From Hydrogenophaga sp. RAC07 (lineage in GTDB: Bacteria; Pseudomonadota; Gammaproteobacteria; Burkholderiales; Burkholderiaceae_C): a stretch of 64,000 bases of DNA. The stretch lies in NCBI RefSeq assembly GCF_001713375.1, contig NZ_CP016449.1, forward strand, positions 2,790,001 to 2,854,000, written 5' to 3'. The notes under the pieces are model-generated. The model worked only from the letters and a program-made list of their open reading frames with translations, made no database searches and had not been told where the DNA came from. Below, one piece after another: positions 55,656 to 64,000 of this stretch (positions within the stretch are counted from its first letter, which is position 1; every line of letters begins with the position of its first letter). The translations under genes and the position numbers were made by a program.

Positions 55656-55979
55656 ATGCCCCAGATCGTCTACGTACAACCCGACGGCTCCCGAGAAGCC
55701 GTGCCCGCCAGTCCCGGCGCTACCGTCATGATGACCGCTGTCGGCCACGGCATTCCCGGCATCGTCGCCGAGTGCGGCGGCTCCGCCATGTGCGCCACCT
55801 GCCACGTGTACGTGGACCCGGCCTCGATCGGCTTCCTGCCGCCCATCAGCGACGTCGAGGACGAAATGCTGGTCAGCGCCGCGGGCGAGCGCCGCGAACA
55901 CAGCCGCTTGGGCTGCCAGCTCGCGCTGGCGCCCGGCGTGGACCAGCTGATCGTGCACATCCCGGAGCGGCAGGTCTGA
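55656..55979 (+). CDS. 2Fe-2S ferredoxin (adrenodoxin/putidaredoxin type)
   Basis: A 107-residue ferredoxin. Cluster ligands are C in AECGG, SAMCATC and GCQL (C-x5-C-x2-C, then about 36 residues to the fourth), which is the P450-partner pattern. GAGAGA-rich ribosome site before the ATG. The next gene starts on its stop codon (TGATG), so the ratio to the reductase is controlled. It carries electrons to the P450. Confidence 0.93.
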   Translation: MPQIVYVQPDGSREAVPASPGATVMMTAVGHGIPGIVAECGGSAMCATCHVYVDPASIGFLPPISDVEDEMLVSAAGERREHSRLGCQLALAPGVDQLIVHIPERQV

Positions 55980-57154
55980 TGGCCCACGGCACCGTCATCG
56001 TCGGCACCGGGCAGGGCGGCTTCCAGCTCGCGGCCTCGCTGCGCGATTCGGGTTATGCCGATCCCATCACCCTGGTCGGCGACGAGCCCGGCCTGCCTTA
56101 CCAGCGCCCCCCGCTGTCCAAGGCCTTCCTTCAAGGCAAGGTGGACGACACCGGCCTGCTGCTGCGCCCGCCCCCGTTCTACCAGCGCATCGATGCCCGC
56201 GTGCTCGGCGGCACGCGCGTGGCGCGCATCGACCGCGCGGCGCGTGGCGTGCACCTCTCCAGCGGCCAGACCCTGCCCTACGACCACCTGGTGCTGGCCA
56301 CCGGCGCGACCGCGCGCACCCTGTGCGTGCCCGGAGCGGGGTTGTCCGGCGTGCACGTGCTGCGCGGTCTGGAGGACGCGCGGCGCATCCGAGAGCAACT
56401 GGCCCGCGCGCGCTCGGTGGCCGTGGTCGGCGCCGGCTTCATTGGCTTGGAACTCGCGGCCGTGGCGCGCGGCCAGGGCCTGCCGATGCACGTGATCGAG
56501 GCCACGGCACGGCCCCTGCTGCGCGCCCTCTCCGAGCCCATGGCGCGACACCTGCAAGCCTTCCACGAAGCCCAGGGCACGCAATTCCACCTGAACACGC
56601 AGCTCGACGCCATCGAAGGCGAGGACGGCCGCGCCACCGGCCTGCGCCTGCACGGCGGTGGCCGCATCGTCGCCGACCTCATCGTGATCGCGGTAGGCGT
56701 CACGCCCAACGACCAGCTGGCGCGCGACGCCGGGCTGGCGGTGGGCAATGGCATCGAGGTCGACGAGCTGCTGCTCACCAGCGACGCCGCCATCTCCGCG
56801 CTCGGCGACTGCGCGAACTTTCCGTTCGCGGCCGATGGCGGCTCCCGCGTGCGCATCGAGTCGGTACAGAACGCCGTTGACCAGGCGCGCTGCATCGCCG
56901 CGCGCCTGTGCGGTCAACCCCTGCCGTACGCCAAGGTGCCCTGGTTCTGGAGCGAGCAAGGCCCTTGCCGGCTGCAGATGGCCGGCCTGGCCGCGCCGGG
57001 CGACCGCAGCGACATCGAGGGCGATCCGGCCAGCGGCCGCTTTTCGGTGCTGCGCTACCGCGGCGATCAACTCAGCGCCGTCGAATCCCTCAACGACCCT
57101 GCCGCCCACATGCGCGCGCGCACGGCCCTCGCGCCGGTGCTAGCACCGACCTGA
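55979..57154 (+). CDS. FAD-dependent ferredoxin reductase (putidaredoxin reductase type)
   Basis: A 391-residue flavoprotein. FAD motif GTGQGGFQLA at the N-terminus, NAD motif VVGAGFIGLELAA near 150, and LGDCANFP near 275 for the FAD ribityl. C-terminal domain with WFWSEQGPCRLQMAG. Completes a class I P450 system with the ferredoxin. Start is the ATG overlapping the ferredoxin stop. Confidence 0.92.
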   Translation: MAHGTVIVGTGQGGFQLAASLRDSGYADPITLVGDEPGLPYQRPPLSKAFLQGKVDDTGLLLRPPPFYQRIDARVLGGTRVARIDRAARGVHLSSGQTLPYDHLVLATGATARTLCVPGAGLSGVHVLRGLEDARRIREQLARARSVAVVGAGFIGLELAAVARGQGLPMHVIEATARPLLRALSEPMARHLQAFHEAQGTQFHLNTQLDAIEGEDGRATGLRLHGGGRIVADLIVIAVGVTPNDQLARDAGLAVGNGIEVDELLLTSDAAISALGDCANFPFAADGGSRVRIESVQNAVDQARCIAARLCGQPLPYAKVPWFWSEQGPCRLQMAGLAAPGDRSDIEGDPASGRFSVLRYRGDQLSAVESLNDPAAHMRARTALAPVLAPT

Positions 57155-57206
57155 GCTCCCTCAGTCCCATTCGACATCCACACCTTCCCACAGAAAGAGA
57201 CAACAC

Positions 57207-57962
57207 ATGACAGCAGCATCCCGGGTCATCGCGGTCACTGGCGGCGCCAGCGGCATCGGTTTCGCCTTCTCCGAAGCCCTCGCGCGCGCGGGCCACCAGG
57301 TCGTCATCGCCGACCTGCGCGGTGCCGTCGAAGCGGCCGAACGCCTCAGTGCCCAGGGCCTGAAGGCCATCGGCACGCAGACCGATGTGGTCAAGCCCGC
57401 CGACGTGGCGGGCATGGTCGAACAGGCCGTGAAGGCGTTCGGCCGGCTCGACGTGCTGGTGAACAACGCCGGCCTGTTCACCACGCTCACGCTCAAACCG
57501 TTCGACCAGATCAGCGACGCCGAGTGGATGCGGGTGATGGAGGTCAACACCCTGGGGCCTTTCGTGTGCGCCAAAGCGGTCGTGCCCGAAATGCGCAAGA
57601 ACGGGTTCGGCCGCATCGTGAACATCGCGTCCACCACGCCGATCAAGGGCACGCCCAACATGCTGCACTACGTGGCCAGCAAGGGCGCGGTGATCGCGTT
57701 CACGCGCTCGCTAGCCCGCGAACTCGGCAAGGACGACATCACCGTCAACGCCATTGCCCCGGGCTTCACGCTGAGCGACGGTGTGCTCGACAACGACCTG
57801 CACAGCAAGATGGGCGACGTGGTGCGCAAGACCAGCCGCTCGCTGCAGCGCGACCAGGTGCCTGAAGACCTGGTGGGCGCCCTGCTCTTCCTAGCCAGCG
57901 ACGGCGCGGGCTTCATCACCGGCCAGACCATCGCCGTCGACGGTGGCTCGGTATTCATCTGA
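57207..57962 (+). CDS. SDR, TsaC-like alcohol dehydrogenase
   Basis: Classical SDR of 251 residues with TGGASGIGFA, NNAG, catalytic YVASK and C-terminal GQTIAVDGGSVF. In toluenesulfonate/p-toluate degradation of Comamonas, SDR TsaC oxidises the 4-hydroxymethyl group. Here the same type of enzyme sits between the P450 electron chain and an aldehyde dehydrogenase, so 4-(hydroxymethyl)benzoate to 4-formylbenzoate is proposed. A related SDR lies at the window end. Confidence 0.88.
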   Translation: MTAASRVIAVTGGASGIGFAFSEALARAGHQVVIADLRGAVEAAERLSAQGLKAIGTQTDVVKPADVAGMVEQAVKAFGRLDVLVNNAGLFTTLTLKPFDQISDAEWMRVMEVNTLGPFVCAKAVVPEMRKNGFGRIVNIASTTPIKGTPNMLHYVASKGAVIAFTRSLARELGKDDITVNAIAPGFTLSDGVLDNDLHSKMGDVVRKTSRSLQRDQVPEDLVGALLFLASDGAGFITGQTIAVDGGSVFI

Positions 57963-57976
57963 TCGGTTGACTCACC

Positions 57977-59425
57977 ATGACCGACACCGCATACGGCAAG
58001 CCTTTCCTCTACATCGATGGCGAATTCATCGAAGGCGGCGACCGCCAACACCAGGACATCATCAACCCCGCCAACGGCGAGGTGATCGGCTCGTTGCCGC
58101 ACGCGCGCCGCGACGACCTTGACCGCGCACTGAACGCGGCGCAACGCGCCTTCGAGAGCTGGCGCAAGAGTTCGCCGCTCGAGCGCTCGAAGGTGCTGCG
58201 CCGCGTGGCCGAGCTCACGCGCGAACGCGCACCGCAGGTCGCCCGCCAGATCACTCTCGACCAGGGCAAGCCGCTGAGCGAGGCGCTGCTGGAGGTGACC
58301 ACCTGTGCCGAACACGCAGAGTGGCACGCCGAAGAATGCCGCCGCATCTATGGCCGCGTGATCCCCGCACGCCTGCCCCACGTGCGCCAGCTGGTGCTGC
58401 GCGAGCCCGTGGGCGTGTGCGTGGCCTTCACGCCCTGGAACTTTCCGTTTAACCAGGCCATCCGCAAGATGGTGGCGGCGATCGGCGCGGGTTGCACGCT
58501 TGTGCTGAAGGGGCCAGAGGATTCGCCGGGCGCGGTGATCGCGCTCGCGCGCATGTTCCACGACGCGGGTCTGCCCCCGGGCGTGCTCAACGTGGTGTGG
58601 GGTGTGCCGGCCGAGGTGTCGGACCACCTGATCCGCTCGCCGATCTCGCGCAAGGTATCGTTCACCGGCTCGGTGCCGGTGGGCAAGCAGCTGGCGTCGC
58701 TCGCCGGCCTGCACATGAAGCGCATCAGCATGGAGCTGGGCGGGCACTCGCCGGTGGTGGTGTTCGACGACGCCGACGTGGACGACGCGGCCCATCTGCT
58801 GACGCGTTTCAAGGCGCGCAACGCGGGGCAGCTGTGCATTGCACCCAGCCGCTTCTTCGTGCAGGAGAAGGTGTACGACCGCTTTCTCGACACCTTCACG
58901 AAAGCCTACGGTGGCTTGAAGGTGGGCGACGGCATGGACAAGGACACGCAGATGGGCCCCCTGGCGCACCTGCGCAGGGTCGATGCCATGGAAGGCTTGG
59001 TGGCCGATGCGCTGGAGCGTGGCGCGAAGCTGGCCAGCGGCGGCACGCGGCTCGCTGGCCCTGGCTACTTCTACCCGCCCACCATCCTCACCGACATTCC
59101 CGACGACGCGCGCCTGATGGTCGAAGAACCCTTCGGTCCGGTCGCGCCGATCACGCGCTTCAAGGACACCGACGAGGTATTGAAGCGCGCCAACGCCCTG
59201 CCCTTCGGCCTCACCGGTTTCGTTTTCACCGGCTCCATCAAGACCTCGGAGCGCATGGTCAACGGCCTCGAGGTGGGCATGGTCAACGTGAACCATTTCG
59301 GCATCACGCTGGCCGAGACGCCGTTCGGTGGCGTGAAGGACAGCGGCATCGGCAGCGAAGGCGGCAGCGAAACCTTCGACGGCTACCTCGTCACTAAATT
59401 CGTTTCGCAGGCAAGCCCTGCTTGA
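57977..59425 (+). CDS. Aldehyde dehydrogenase (TsaD/SSADH type)
   Basis: NAD(P)-dependent aldehyde dehydrogenase, 482 residues. Cofactor region FTPWNFPFNQ, catalytic Glu in SMELGGHSPVVVF and catalytic Cys in NAGQLCIAPSR. It begins 14 bp after the SDR. The expected substrate is 4-formylbenzoate (to terephthalate), though CYP199A O-demethylation would instead produce formaldehyde, a less likely substrate for this family. Confidence 0.9.
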   Translation: MTDTAYGKPFLYIDGEFIEGGDRQHQDIINPANGEVIGSLPHARRDDLDRALNAAQRAFESWRKSSPLERSKVLRRVAELTRERAPQVARQITLDQGKPLSEALLEVTTCAEHAEWHAEECRRIYGRVIPARLPHVRQLVLREPVGVCVAFTPWNFPFNQAIRKMVAAIGAGCTLVLKGPEDSPGAVIALARMFHDAGLPPGVLNVVWGVPAEVSDHLIRSPISRKVSFTGSVPVGKQLASLAGLHMKRISMELGGHSPVVVFDDADVDDAAHLLTRFKARNAGQLCIAPSRFFVQEKVYDRFLDTFTKAYGGLKVGDGMDKDTQMGPLAHLRRVDAMEGLVADALERGAKLASGGTRLAGPGYFYPPTILTDIPDDARLMVEEPFGPVAPITRFKDTDEVLKRANALPFGLTGFVFTGSIKTSERMVNGLEVGMVNVNHFGITLAETPFGGVKDSGIGSEGGSETFDGYLVTKFVSQASPA

Positions 59426-59500
59426 TCACCAGTACTACAAGAAGCCAGCACCGCCCAGGGGGCCGGACCCGCCTTTCCCTTCAATCCAGGAGACAACCTC

Positions 59501-60553
59501 ATGATGCAACGCAGAACCCTCATCAAATCGGCGGCGGCAGCCGCTTCCCTTGGAGCCCCCACCCTTGGCGTCTTCGCCCAGCAAGTGGTAACCCTGAAGT
59601 TCCATACCTTCATGGCGCCGACCTCGAATGTCTATCTCAATGCACACAAGGCATGGATGTCGAAAGTGGAGAACGACTCGGGCGGACGTATCCGCTTCGA
59701 GGGCTTTCCTGCCATGCAGCTGGGGGGCTCACCAAGTCAACTTTTCGACCAGGCACGGGATGGTGTTGTCGATATCGTATGGACTTTGGCTGGACTTACC
59801 CCCGGTCGATTCCCTCGGACCGAAGTGTTCGAACTGCCGTTCATGACCATGGACGGCATCGGAGCGTCGCGTGCCGCCTGGGAGTACCTCGAAACCCACG
59901 CCAGCGATGAGTTCAAGGACGTCCAACCACTCGCTTTTCATACCCATGGTCCAGGAGTGCTGCACTCGAAAAGCAAGGCCATCAACAGCGCTTCCGACCT
60001 GCGCGGCCTGAAGATGCGAGGGCCGACCCGCCAAGCGACTAAGTTGCTCGCAGCAGCAGGAGCATCCGCGGTAGGCATGCCGCTGCCACAGATTCCAGAC
60101 GCGCTGTCCAAAGGCGTCATTGACGGCGCAGCCTTGCCCTGGGAAGTGATTCCTTCGGTCAAGGTGCATGAGCTTGTTCAGCACCACAGCGAGTTCGCGC
60201 CCGGCAAGCCAGCTCTTTACAACACGGCGTTTGTGATGGTGATGAACAAAAGAAAATATACATCGTTGCCTCCGGATATCAAAAAGGTGATCGACGACAA
60301 CTCGGGCCTGGAAACCTCGGCTTGGTTCGGCAAGGTGCAACAAGATCATGACCCCATCAGCCGCAAGATGGCGACCGATCGAGGCAACAAGGTACACGTG
60401 TTCAGCGAATCGGAAACCAGCGAGTTTGTCAAACTGACTGGCACCATCGCCAGCGAATGGGTCCAGGAGATGGACAAGCGCGGGCAGGACGGTGCCAAGC
60501 TCTTGGCTGGCGCAAAGGCGCTTATTGCCAAACATAAACCAAAGGCTGCATGA
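59501..60553 (+). CDS. TRAP transporter substrate-binding protein (DctP type), copy 1
   Basis: Periplasmic receptor, 350 residues. The leader [18 protein letters not shown] has a twin-arginine-like motif, unusual for DctP but seen in Burkholderiales. Core family segments: [34 protein letters not shown] motif and [12 protein letters not shown], with the Arg that grips a carboxylate. TRAP membrane subunits are not in the window. It overlaps tphB by 4 bp, so it is probably the uptake receptor for terephthalate or its precursor. Confidence 0.9.
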   Translation: MMQRRTLIKSAAAAASLGAPTLGVFAQQVVTLKFHTFMAPTSNVYLNAHKAWMSKVENDSGGRIRFEGFPAMQLGGSPSQLFDQARDGVVDIVWTLAGLTPGRFPRTEVFELPFMTMDGIGASRAAWEYLETHASDEFKDVQPLAFHTHGPGVLHSKSKAINSASDLRGLKMRGPTRQATKLLAAAGASAVGMPLPQIPDALSKGVIDGAALPWEVIPSVKVHELVQHHSEFAPGKPALYNTAFVMVMNKRKYTSLPPDIKKVIDDNSGLETSAWFGKVQQDHDPISRKMATDRGNKVHVFSESETSEFVKLTGTIASEWVQEMDKRGQDGAKLLAGAKALIAKHKPKAA

Positions 60554-61500
60554 GCGGCCTTGCGCGCCTGGCCATCTCGATCGGCGATCCGAACGGCATC
60601 GGACCGGAGATCACGCTAAAGGCACTTGCCACTCTGACAGAGTCTGAGCGCGACCGTATTACGCTGTTCGGCCCGAATTCGGTGCTGCGCCGCTGCGCCG
60701 AGCAATTGAACCTTAGCGGGATGCTAGATGGTGTTCGTTGCAACGAGGTAGGCGCCCTCGATCCGGCTGCAGCTGTACCTGGTCGCATCGACGCGGCCGC
60801 TGGCGCCTCGTCGGTGGCCAGCGCCACGGCGGCCATTCAGGCTGCGCAGGCTGGCGAGTTCGACGCCGTGATCGCCTGTCCTCACCACGAGACAGCGATC
60901 ACGCAGGCAGGTATAGCGTTCAGCGGGTACCCCTCTCTTGTGGCGCGTGTGTGCGGCCAATCTGCCGACTCCGTTTTCTTGATGCTGGTGGGGGCGGGCT
61001 TACGCATCGTGCACGTCACGCTCCACGAGAGCGTTCAAACAGCACTTGATCGTCTGAGCACCGACCTGATCGTGCGCGCCACTCAGGCAGGCATCGTCGC
61101 GTGTCAGCGGCTGGGCGTGGAAACGCCTCGCATCGGCATGTTCGGTATCAATCCACACGCATCCGAAGGTGAGCTTTTCGGACCGGAGGACGCTCGCTTG
61201 ATGGTGCCTGCGGTGGCGCAGCTGCGCTCAGCAGGCCACCATGTCAGTGGGCCCACAGGTGCAGACACGCTGTTGGCAAACAGGCAGCACGATCTCTATG
61301 TGGCCGTCTTCCACGACCAGGGTCACATTCCAATCAAGTTGCTGGCGCCCCACGCCGCAAGTGCCCTCAGCGTGGGAGGCAACGTCGTGCTGTCCAGTGT
61401 CGGGCATGGAAGTGCCATGGACATCGCCGGCAAGGGAATTGCCAGTCCCGAGGCCTTGCTTCGCACGATTTACCTGCTGAACTCCACGCTGAGCGAGTGA
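60550..61500 (+). CDS. tphB: Terephthalate dihydrodiol dehydrogenase (PdxA family)
   Basis: NAD-dependent decarboxylating dehydrogenase that turns the terephthalate cis-dihydrodiol into protocatechuate; 316 residues (TphB is about 315). Metal ligands in [17 protein letters not shown] and [13 protein letters not shown] and [13 protein letters not shown] match TphB as I recall it. It is coupled to the TRAP receptor. The codon composition is a little less GC-rich than tphA. Confidence 0.93.
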   Translation: MSGLARLAISIGDPNGIGPEITLKALATLTESERDRITLFGPNSVLRRCAEQLNLSGMLDGVRCNEVGALDPAAAVPGRIDAAAGASSVASATAAIQAAQAGEFDAVIACPHHETAITQAGIAFSGYPSLVARVCGQSADSVFLMLVGAGLRIVHVTLHESVQTALDRLSTDLIVRATQAGIVACQRLGVETPRIGMFGINPHASEGELFGPEDARLMVPAVAQLRSAGHHVSGPTGADTLLANRQHDLYVAVFHDQGHIPIKLLAPHAASALSVGGNVVLSSVGHGSAMDIAGKGIASPEALLRTIYLLNSTLSE

Positions 61501-61545
61501 CTTCTTAAATTTGCCAGTCTCCTCCTATGGTCAACCCAAACTGCG

Positions 61546-61878
61546 CTAACAAGGTCGTTCGAATTCCGACTGTTCGGGTGCGATCGCGATTCGTGAGGCG
61601 GACTGCTTCAGACGGTAGCTCTTGCCTTCGAACCCCAGCGTCGAGCAGCGGTGTATCAGTCGATCAAGGATGGTGGTGGCCATGGTGACGTCGGCCAGGT
61701 ACTTGCTCAGGTCCTGCACCAAAAGATTTGAGGTGATGACGATGGCGCGGCGCAGGTTGTAGCGCTGGTGAACGATGGCATAGAGGAGTTCGTCGCTGAT
61801 GTCGGCGATGCGCCGGGCCAGAGACTGGTCATCTAGCACGAGCAGGTCCGAGGACTCCACACATCCCACGGCCTGCAC
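61546..61878 (-). pseudogene. IS21-family IstB remnant
   Basis: A 110-codon piece with DLLVLDD (Walker B), RRAIVITSN (sensor region), MATTILDRLIHRC and SYRLKQS is the C-terminal part of the IstB ATPase helper protein (about 250 residues when whole). Walker A and the IstA transposase are not found nearby, so the element is dead. It separates tphB from the second TRAP receptor. Confidence 0.85.
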
Positions 61879-62158
61879 GCTGGTGCTTGGCTGTGGCGCA
61901 CATGAGGACTGGGTCCTTGCGGTTCTCGTCGTGATCTTGTGGATTTGGCGATAGCGCCGGATGTTTCGTGCCGACCCAGCCTAACAACATCGAAGGTCAT
62001 TTAGGTAACCGCTCACGACGCCCCCAGTGTTTACCCTGATTTCGTGGAGTGAACATAACCGTAGAATGAACAACATAATCACCAGACGGACAATCCGAAT
62101 TGCGAACTGGATCAAGTCTCACTTCCTAGGTACTCACGCCTTCTCCTCAATTCACCAA

Positions 62159-63211
62159 ATGATCAACCGCAGAACCATCGTTCAGTTGGCAGTAGGGATG
62201 GCCTTGGGCGCTCCCTCGCTGACAGGCTTTGCTCAGCAGTCGATCACTTTGCGATTTCACACTTTCATGTCTCCCATGTCCAACGTATGGGTCAGCATGA
62301 ACAAGGTATGGATGGAAAAGGTGCAACGGGAATCAGATGGGCGCATCCGGTTTGAGGCGTACCCCGCGATGCAGCTTGATGGCGCGCCTGTGCAGCCATA
62401 CGACCAGGCACGGGATGGCGTGGCTGACATCGTTTGGACACTGACCGGCTATTCACCTGGAGGCTTTCCTTGCAGCGAGGTGTTTGTCCTGCCGTTCATG
62501 ACGACCAACGCCGAGGCTACTTCCAAGGCTTTCTGGGAGTTCATCAAGACAAAAGCGTCCAACGAATACAAGGAAGTGCATCCCATTGCAGTGCAGGTTC
62601 ATAGGCCGGGGATGCTCCACACCCGCGACCGCCTCTTCGAGGCTCCGTACGACTTGCGCGGCCTGAAAATGCGCGGTCCAACCAGACAAACTACGAAGAT
62701 GCTGGGATACCTCGGCGCCAATGCTGTGGGCATGCCGCTGCCCAAGATTCCCGACGCACTGCAAAAGGGGCCTCTCGACGGTTGCGTGATCCCTTGGGAT
62801 GTCGTTCCCTCCGTAAAGGTGCACGAATTAACGAAGTTTCACAGTCAGTTCGATCCAGCCAGTGGCGCGCTCTACACCACGACATTCGTGACGGCAACAA
62901 ACAAACGGAAGTACGAGTCCCTGCCGCCAGATGTCCGGAAGGTGCTGGACCCCAACTCGGGCATAACCGCTTCTGCGTCCTTGGGGCGCGCCCACCAATG
63001 TGGCGACGACCCTGCCCGCAAGTTGGTGGAGGCACGCGGCAACGTGACCCATAACTTCGGGCAGGTCGAAGCCCAAGAGTTCAGGCGCGCAGCAAGCCAG
63101 GTAGAGGTCGAATGGGTCAAGGACATGGAGAGCCGCGGCTTCGATGGTCGCGATCTTTTGTCAACAGCCCGGGCCTTGATCGAAAAGCACACAAAAACTA
63201 CCAAGACATAA
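62159..63211 (+). CDS. TRAP transporter substrate-binding protein (DctP type), copy 2
   Basis: Periplasmic receptor of 350 residues, the same length as copy 1. Shared segments include FHTFM, GRIRFE, YDQARDGVADIVWTL and [14 protein letters not shown] set the start at MINRRTIVQL by matching copy 1; a longer form could start at 62027. No membrane subunits are visible. It is separated from the first cluster by the IS21 remnant, and followed 9 bp later by an SDR. Confidence 0.87.
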   Translation: MINRRTIVQLAVGMALGAPSLTGFAQQSITLRFHTFMSPMSNVWVSMNKVWMEKVQRESDGRIRFEAYPAMQLDGAPVQPYDQARDGVADIVWTLTGYSPGGFPCSEVFVLPFMTTNAEATSKAFWEFIKTKASNEYKEVHPIAVQVHRPGMLHTRDRLFEAPYDLRGLKMRGPTRQTTKMLGYLGANAVGMPLPKIPDALQKGPLDGCVIPWDVVPSVKVHELTKFHSQFDPASGALYTTTFVTATNKRKYESLPPDVRKVLDPNSGITASASLGRAHQCGDDPARKLVEARGNVTHNFGQVEAQEFRRAASQVEVEWVKDMESRGFDGRDLLSTARALIEKHTKTTKT

Positions 63212-63220
63212 AGACACTCC

Positions 63221-64000
63221 ATGAATCAACTCCCCAAAGAAAACACCCCACGGCTGGCCAACCGGGTTGCGATCGTGACCGGCGCGGCGCAAGGTATCGG
63301 AGAGACATACGCTCGTGCATTGGCTCAAGAAGGTGCCTCCGTGGTCTGTGCCGATGTGCTGGACGCCACCGGGGTGGTCAACCAGATCATTGAGAAGGGT
63401 GGCCGGGCGGTGTTTGTCCACACAGACGTGACGTCCCGCGATTCGGTGGAGAAGATGGTTGGGTCCGCACTTCAGGCGTTCGGCCGCATTGACGTGCTGG
63501 TCAACAACGCCGCAATTTTCGGCAACCTTGCCCTCAAGCCGTTCGAGCAGATCGAGTCGACCGAGTGGGACAAGGTGATGTCCGTCAACGTGCGCGGCTC
63601 CTTCGAGTGCGCCAGAGCGGTCAGCCCCGTGATGCGTCAGCAGCGCTACGGCAAGATCATCAACATCGCCTCCGGCACGGTTTTCAAGGGCACGCCGCTC
63701 TTCCTGCACTACGTCACCTCCAAGGGCGCCGTGGTGGCGATGGCGCGCTGTCTGGCGCGTGAATTGGGTAACGACAATATCTGCGTCAATACACTGGCGC
63801 CGGGCCTGACCCTGAGCGCCAATGTCAGCACAAATCCCGACTGGCAAGGCTCAATCGCTTCAGGCATCGTTTCGTCCCGCTGCATCAAGCGTGATCAGGT
63901 ACCCGACGACCTGACCGGCACCTTGATCTACCTCGCCAGCGCCGACAGTGACTTTGTCACCGGTCAGGTGATTGTGGTTGATGGCGGATCGGTCACACAT
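63221..64000 (+). CDS. SDR, second TsaC-like alcohol dehydrogenase (3' end outside window)
   Basis: 260 codons visible without a stop. Classical SDR with TGAAQGIGET, NNAA in place of the usual NNAG, catalytic YVTSK and C-terminal GQVIVVDGGSV. It resembles the SDR at 57207, for example FKGTPLFLHY against IKGTPNMLHY and RDQVPDDL against RDQVPEDL, which suggests a duplication or a second source for the same step. Confidence 0.87.
   Translation, partial: MNQLPKENTPRLANRVAIVTGAAQGIGETYARALAQEGASVVCADVLDATGVVNQIIEKGGRAVFVHTDVTSRDSVEKMVGSALQAFGRIDVLVNNAAIFGNLALKPFEQIESTEWDKVMSVNVRGSFECARAVSPVMRQQRYGKIINIASGTVFKGTPLFLHYVTSKGAVVAMARCLARELGNDNICVNTLAPGLTLSANVSTNPDWQGSIASGIVSSRCIKRDQVPDDLTGTLIYLASADSDFVTGQVIVVDGGSVTH

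Overview
The window is high-GC, with dense short-spaced operons on both strands. It fits a beta-proteobacterium of the order Burkholderiales, probably a Comamonadaceae member such as Hydrogenophaga or a relative. The signs are the gene neighbourhood yicC-gmk-rpoZ-spoT facing greB, a Ser/Thr kinase/PP2C pair joined to rph-rdgB-hemW, a DUF4148 protein, several orphan Bug-type binding proteins, and a Comamonas-type terephthalate (tph) gene set.

Region 1 (1-13.7 kb) is catabolic and transport. It opens with a PhzS-like flavin monooxygenase (cut by the window edge), an orphan TTT binding protein and a divergent MarR regulator with a palindromic operator. A guanidine-I (ykkC) riboswitch then precedes a long co-directional run: NMT1/SsuA-like binding protein, membrane di-iron desaturase, two SDRs, an EamA exporter, a creatininase, a biuret-hydrolase-like isochorismatase, an MBL-fold lactonase-like protein, an unknown protein, and an amino-acid ABC transporter behind its own sigma-54 promoter. 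It looks like an undescribed route for a nitrogen-rich, guanidine-related compound.

Region 2 (13.7-26.5 kb) is mixed. It holds an alpha/beta hydrolase, a fused MFS/spermidine-synthase-like protein, TPP-riboswitch-controlled thiC, small unknown proteins, another orphan TTT binding protein, a low-GC insert with an OLD-type ATPase/TOPRIM nuclease candidate, and a SARP regulator paired with a DUF4242 protein.

Region 3 (26.5-35.7 kb) is urea metabolism. A urease set (ureA, a 56-residue microprotein gene, ureB, ureC, ureE, ureF, ureG; no ureD) is divergent from a very large NCS1-transporter/histidine-kinase/receiver fusion and its LuxR-type response regulator. Both directions carry sigma-54 promoter matches. 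The fusion gene is split by one in-frame TGA and carries an intergenic-type palindromic repeat inside its reading frame. A tRNA-Ser(TGA) gene and terminator follow.

Region 4 (35.9-50 kb) is mostly core: unknown small proteins, a lipoprotein, DUF4148, a CusRS-like two-component system, hemW-rdgB-rph-PP2C-kinase, yicC-gmk-rpoZ-spoT and greB.

Region 5 (50-64 kb) looks like a genomic island. It begins at a 3' half of tRNA-Arg(ACG), followed by a truncated KfrA-like plasmid gene. It carries an IclR regulator with paired operators, terephthalate dioxygenase (tphA2, tphA3, tphA1), a CYP199A-like P450 with its own ferredoxin and reductase, an SDR, an aldehyde dehydrogenase, a TRAP binding protein and tphB. 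An IS21 istB remnant, a second TRAP binding protein and a second SDR (cut by the window end) follow. Together these suggest that a 4-methyl- or other 4-alkylbenzoate is oxidised by the P450, SDR and aldehyde dehydrogenase to terephthalate, and by Tph to protocatechuate.
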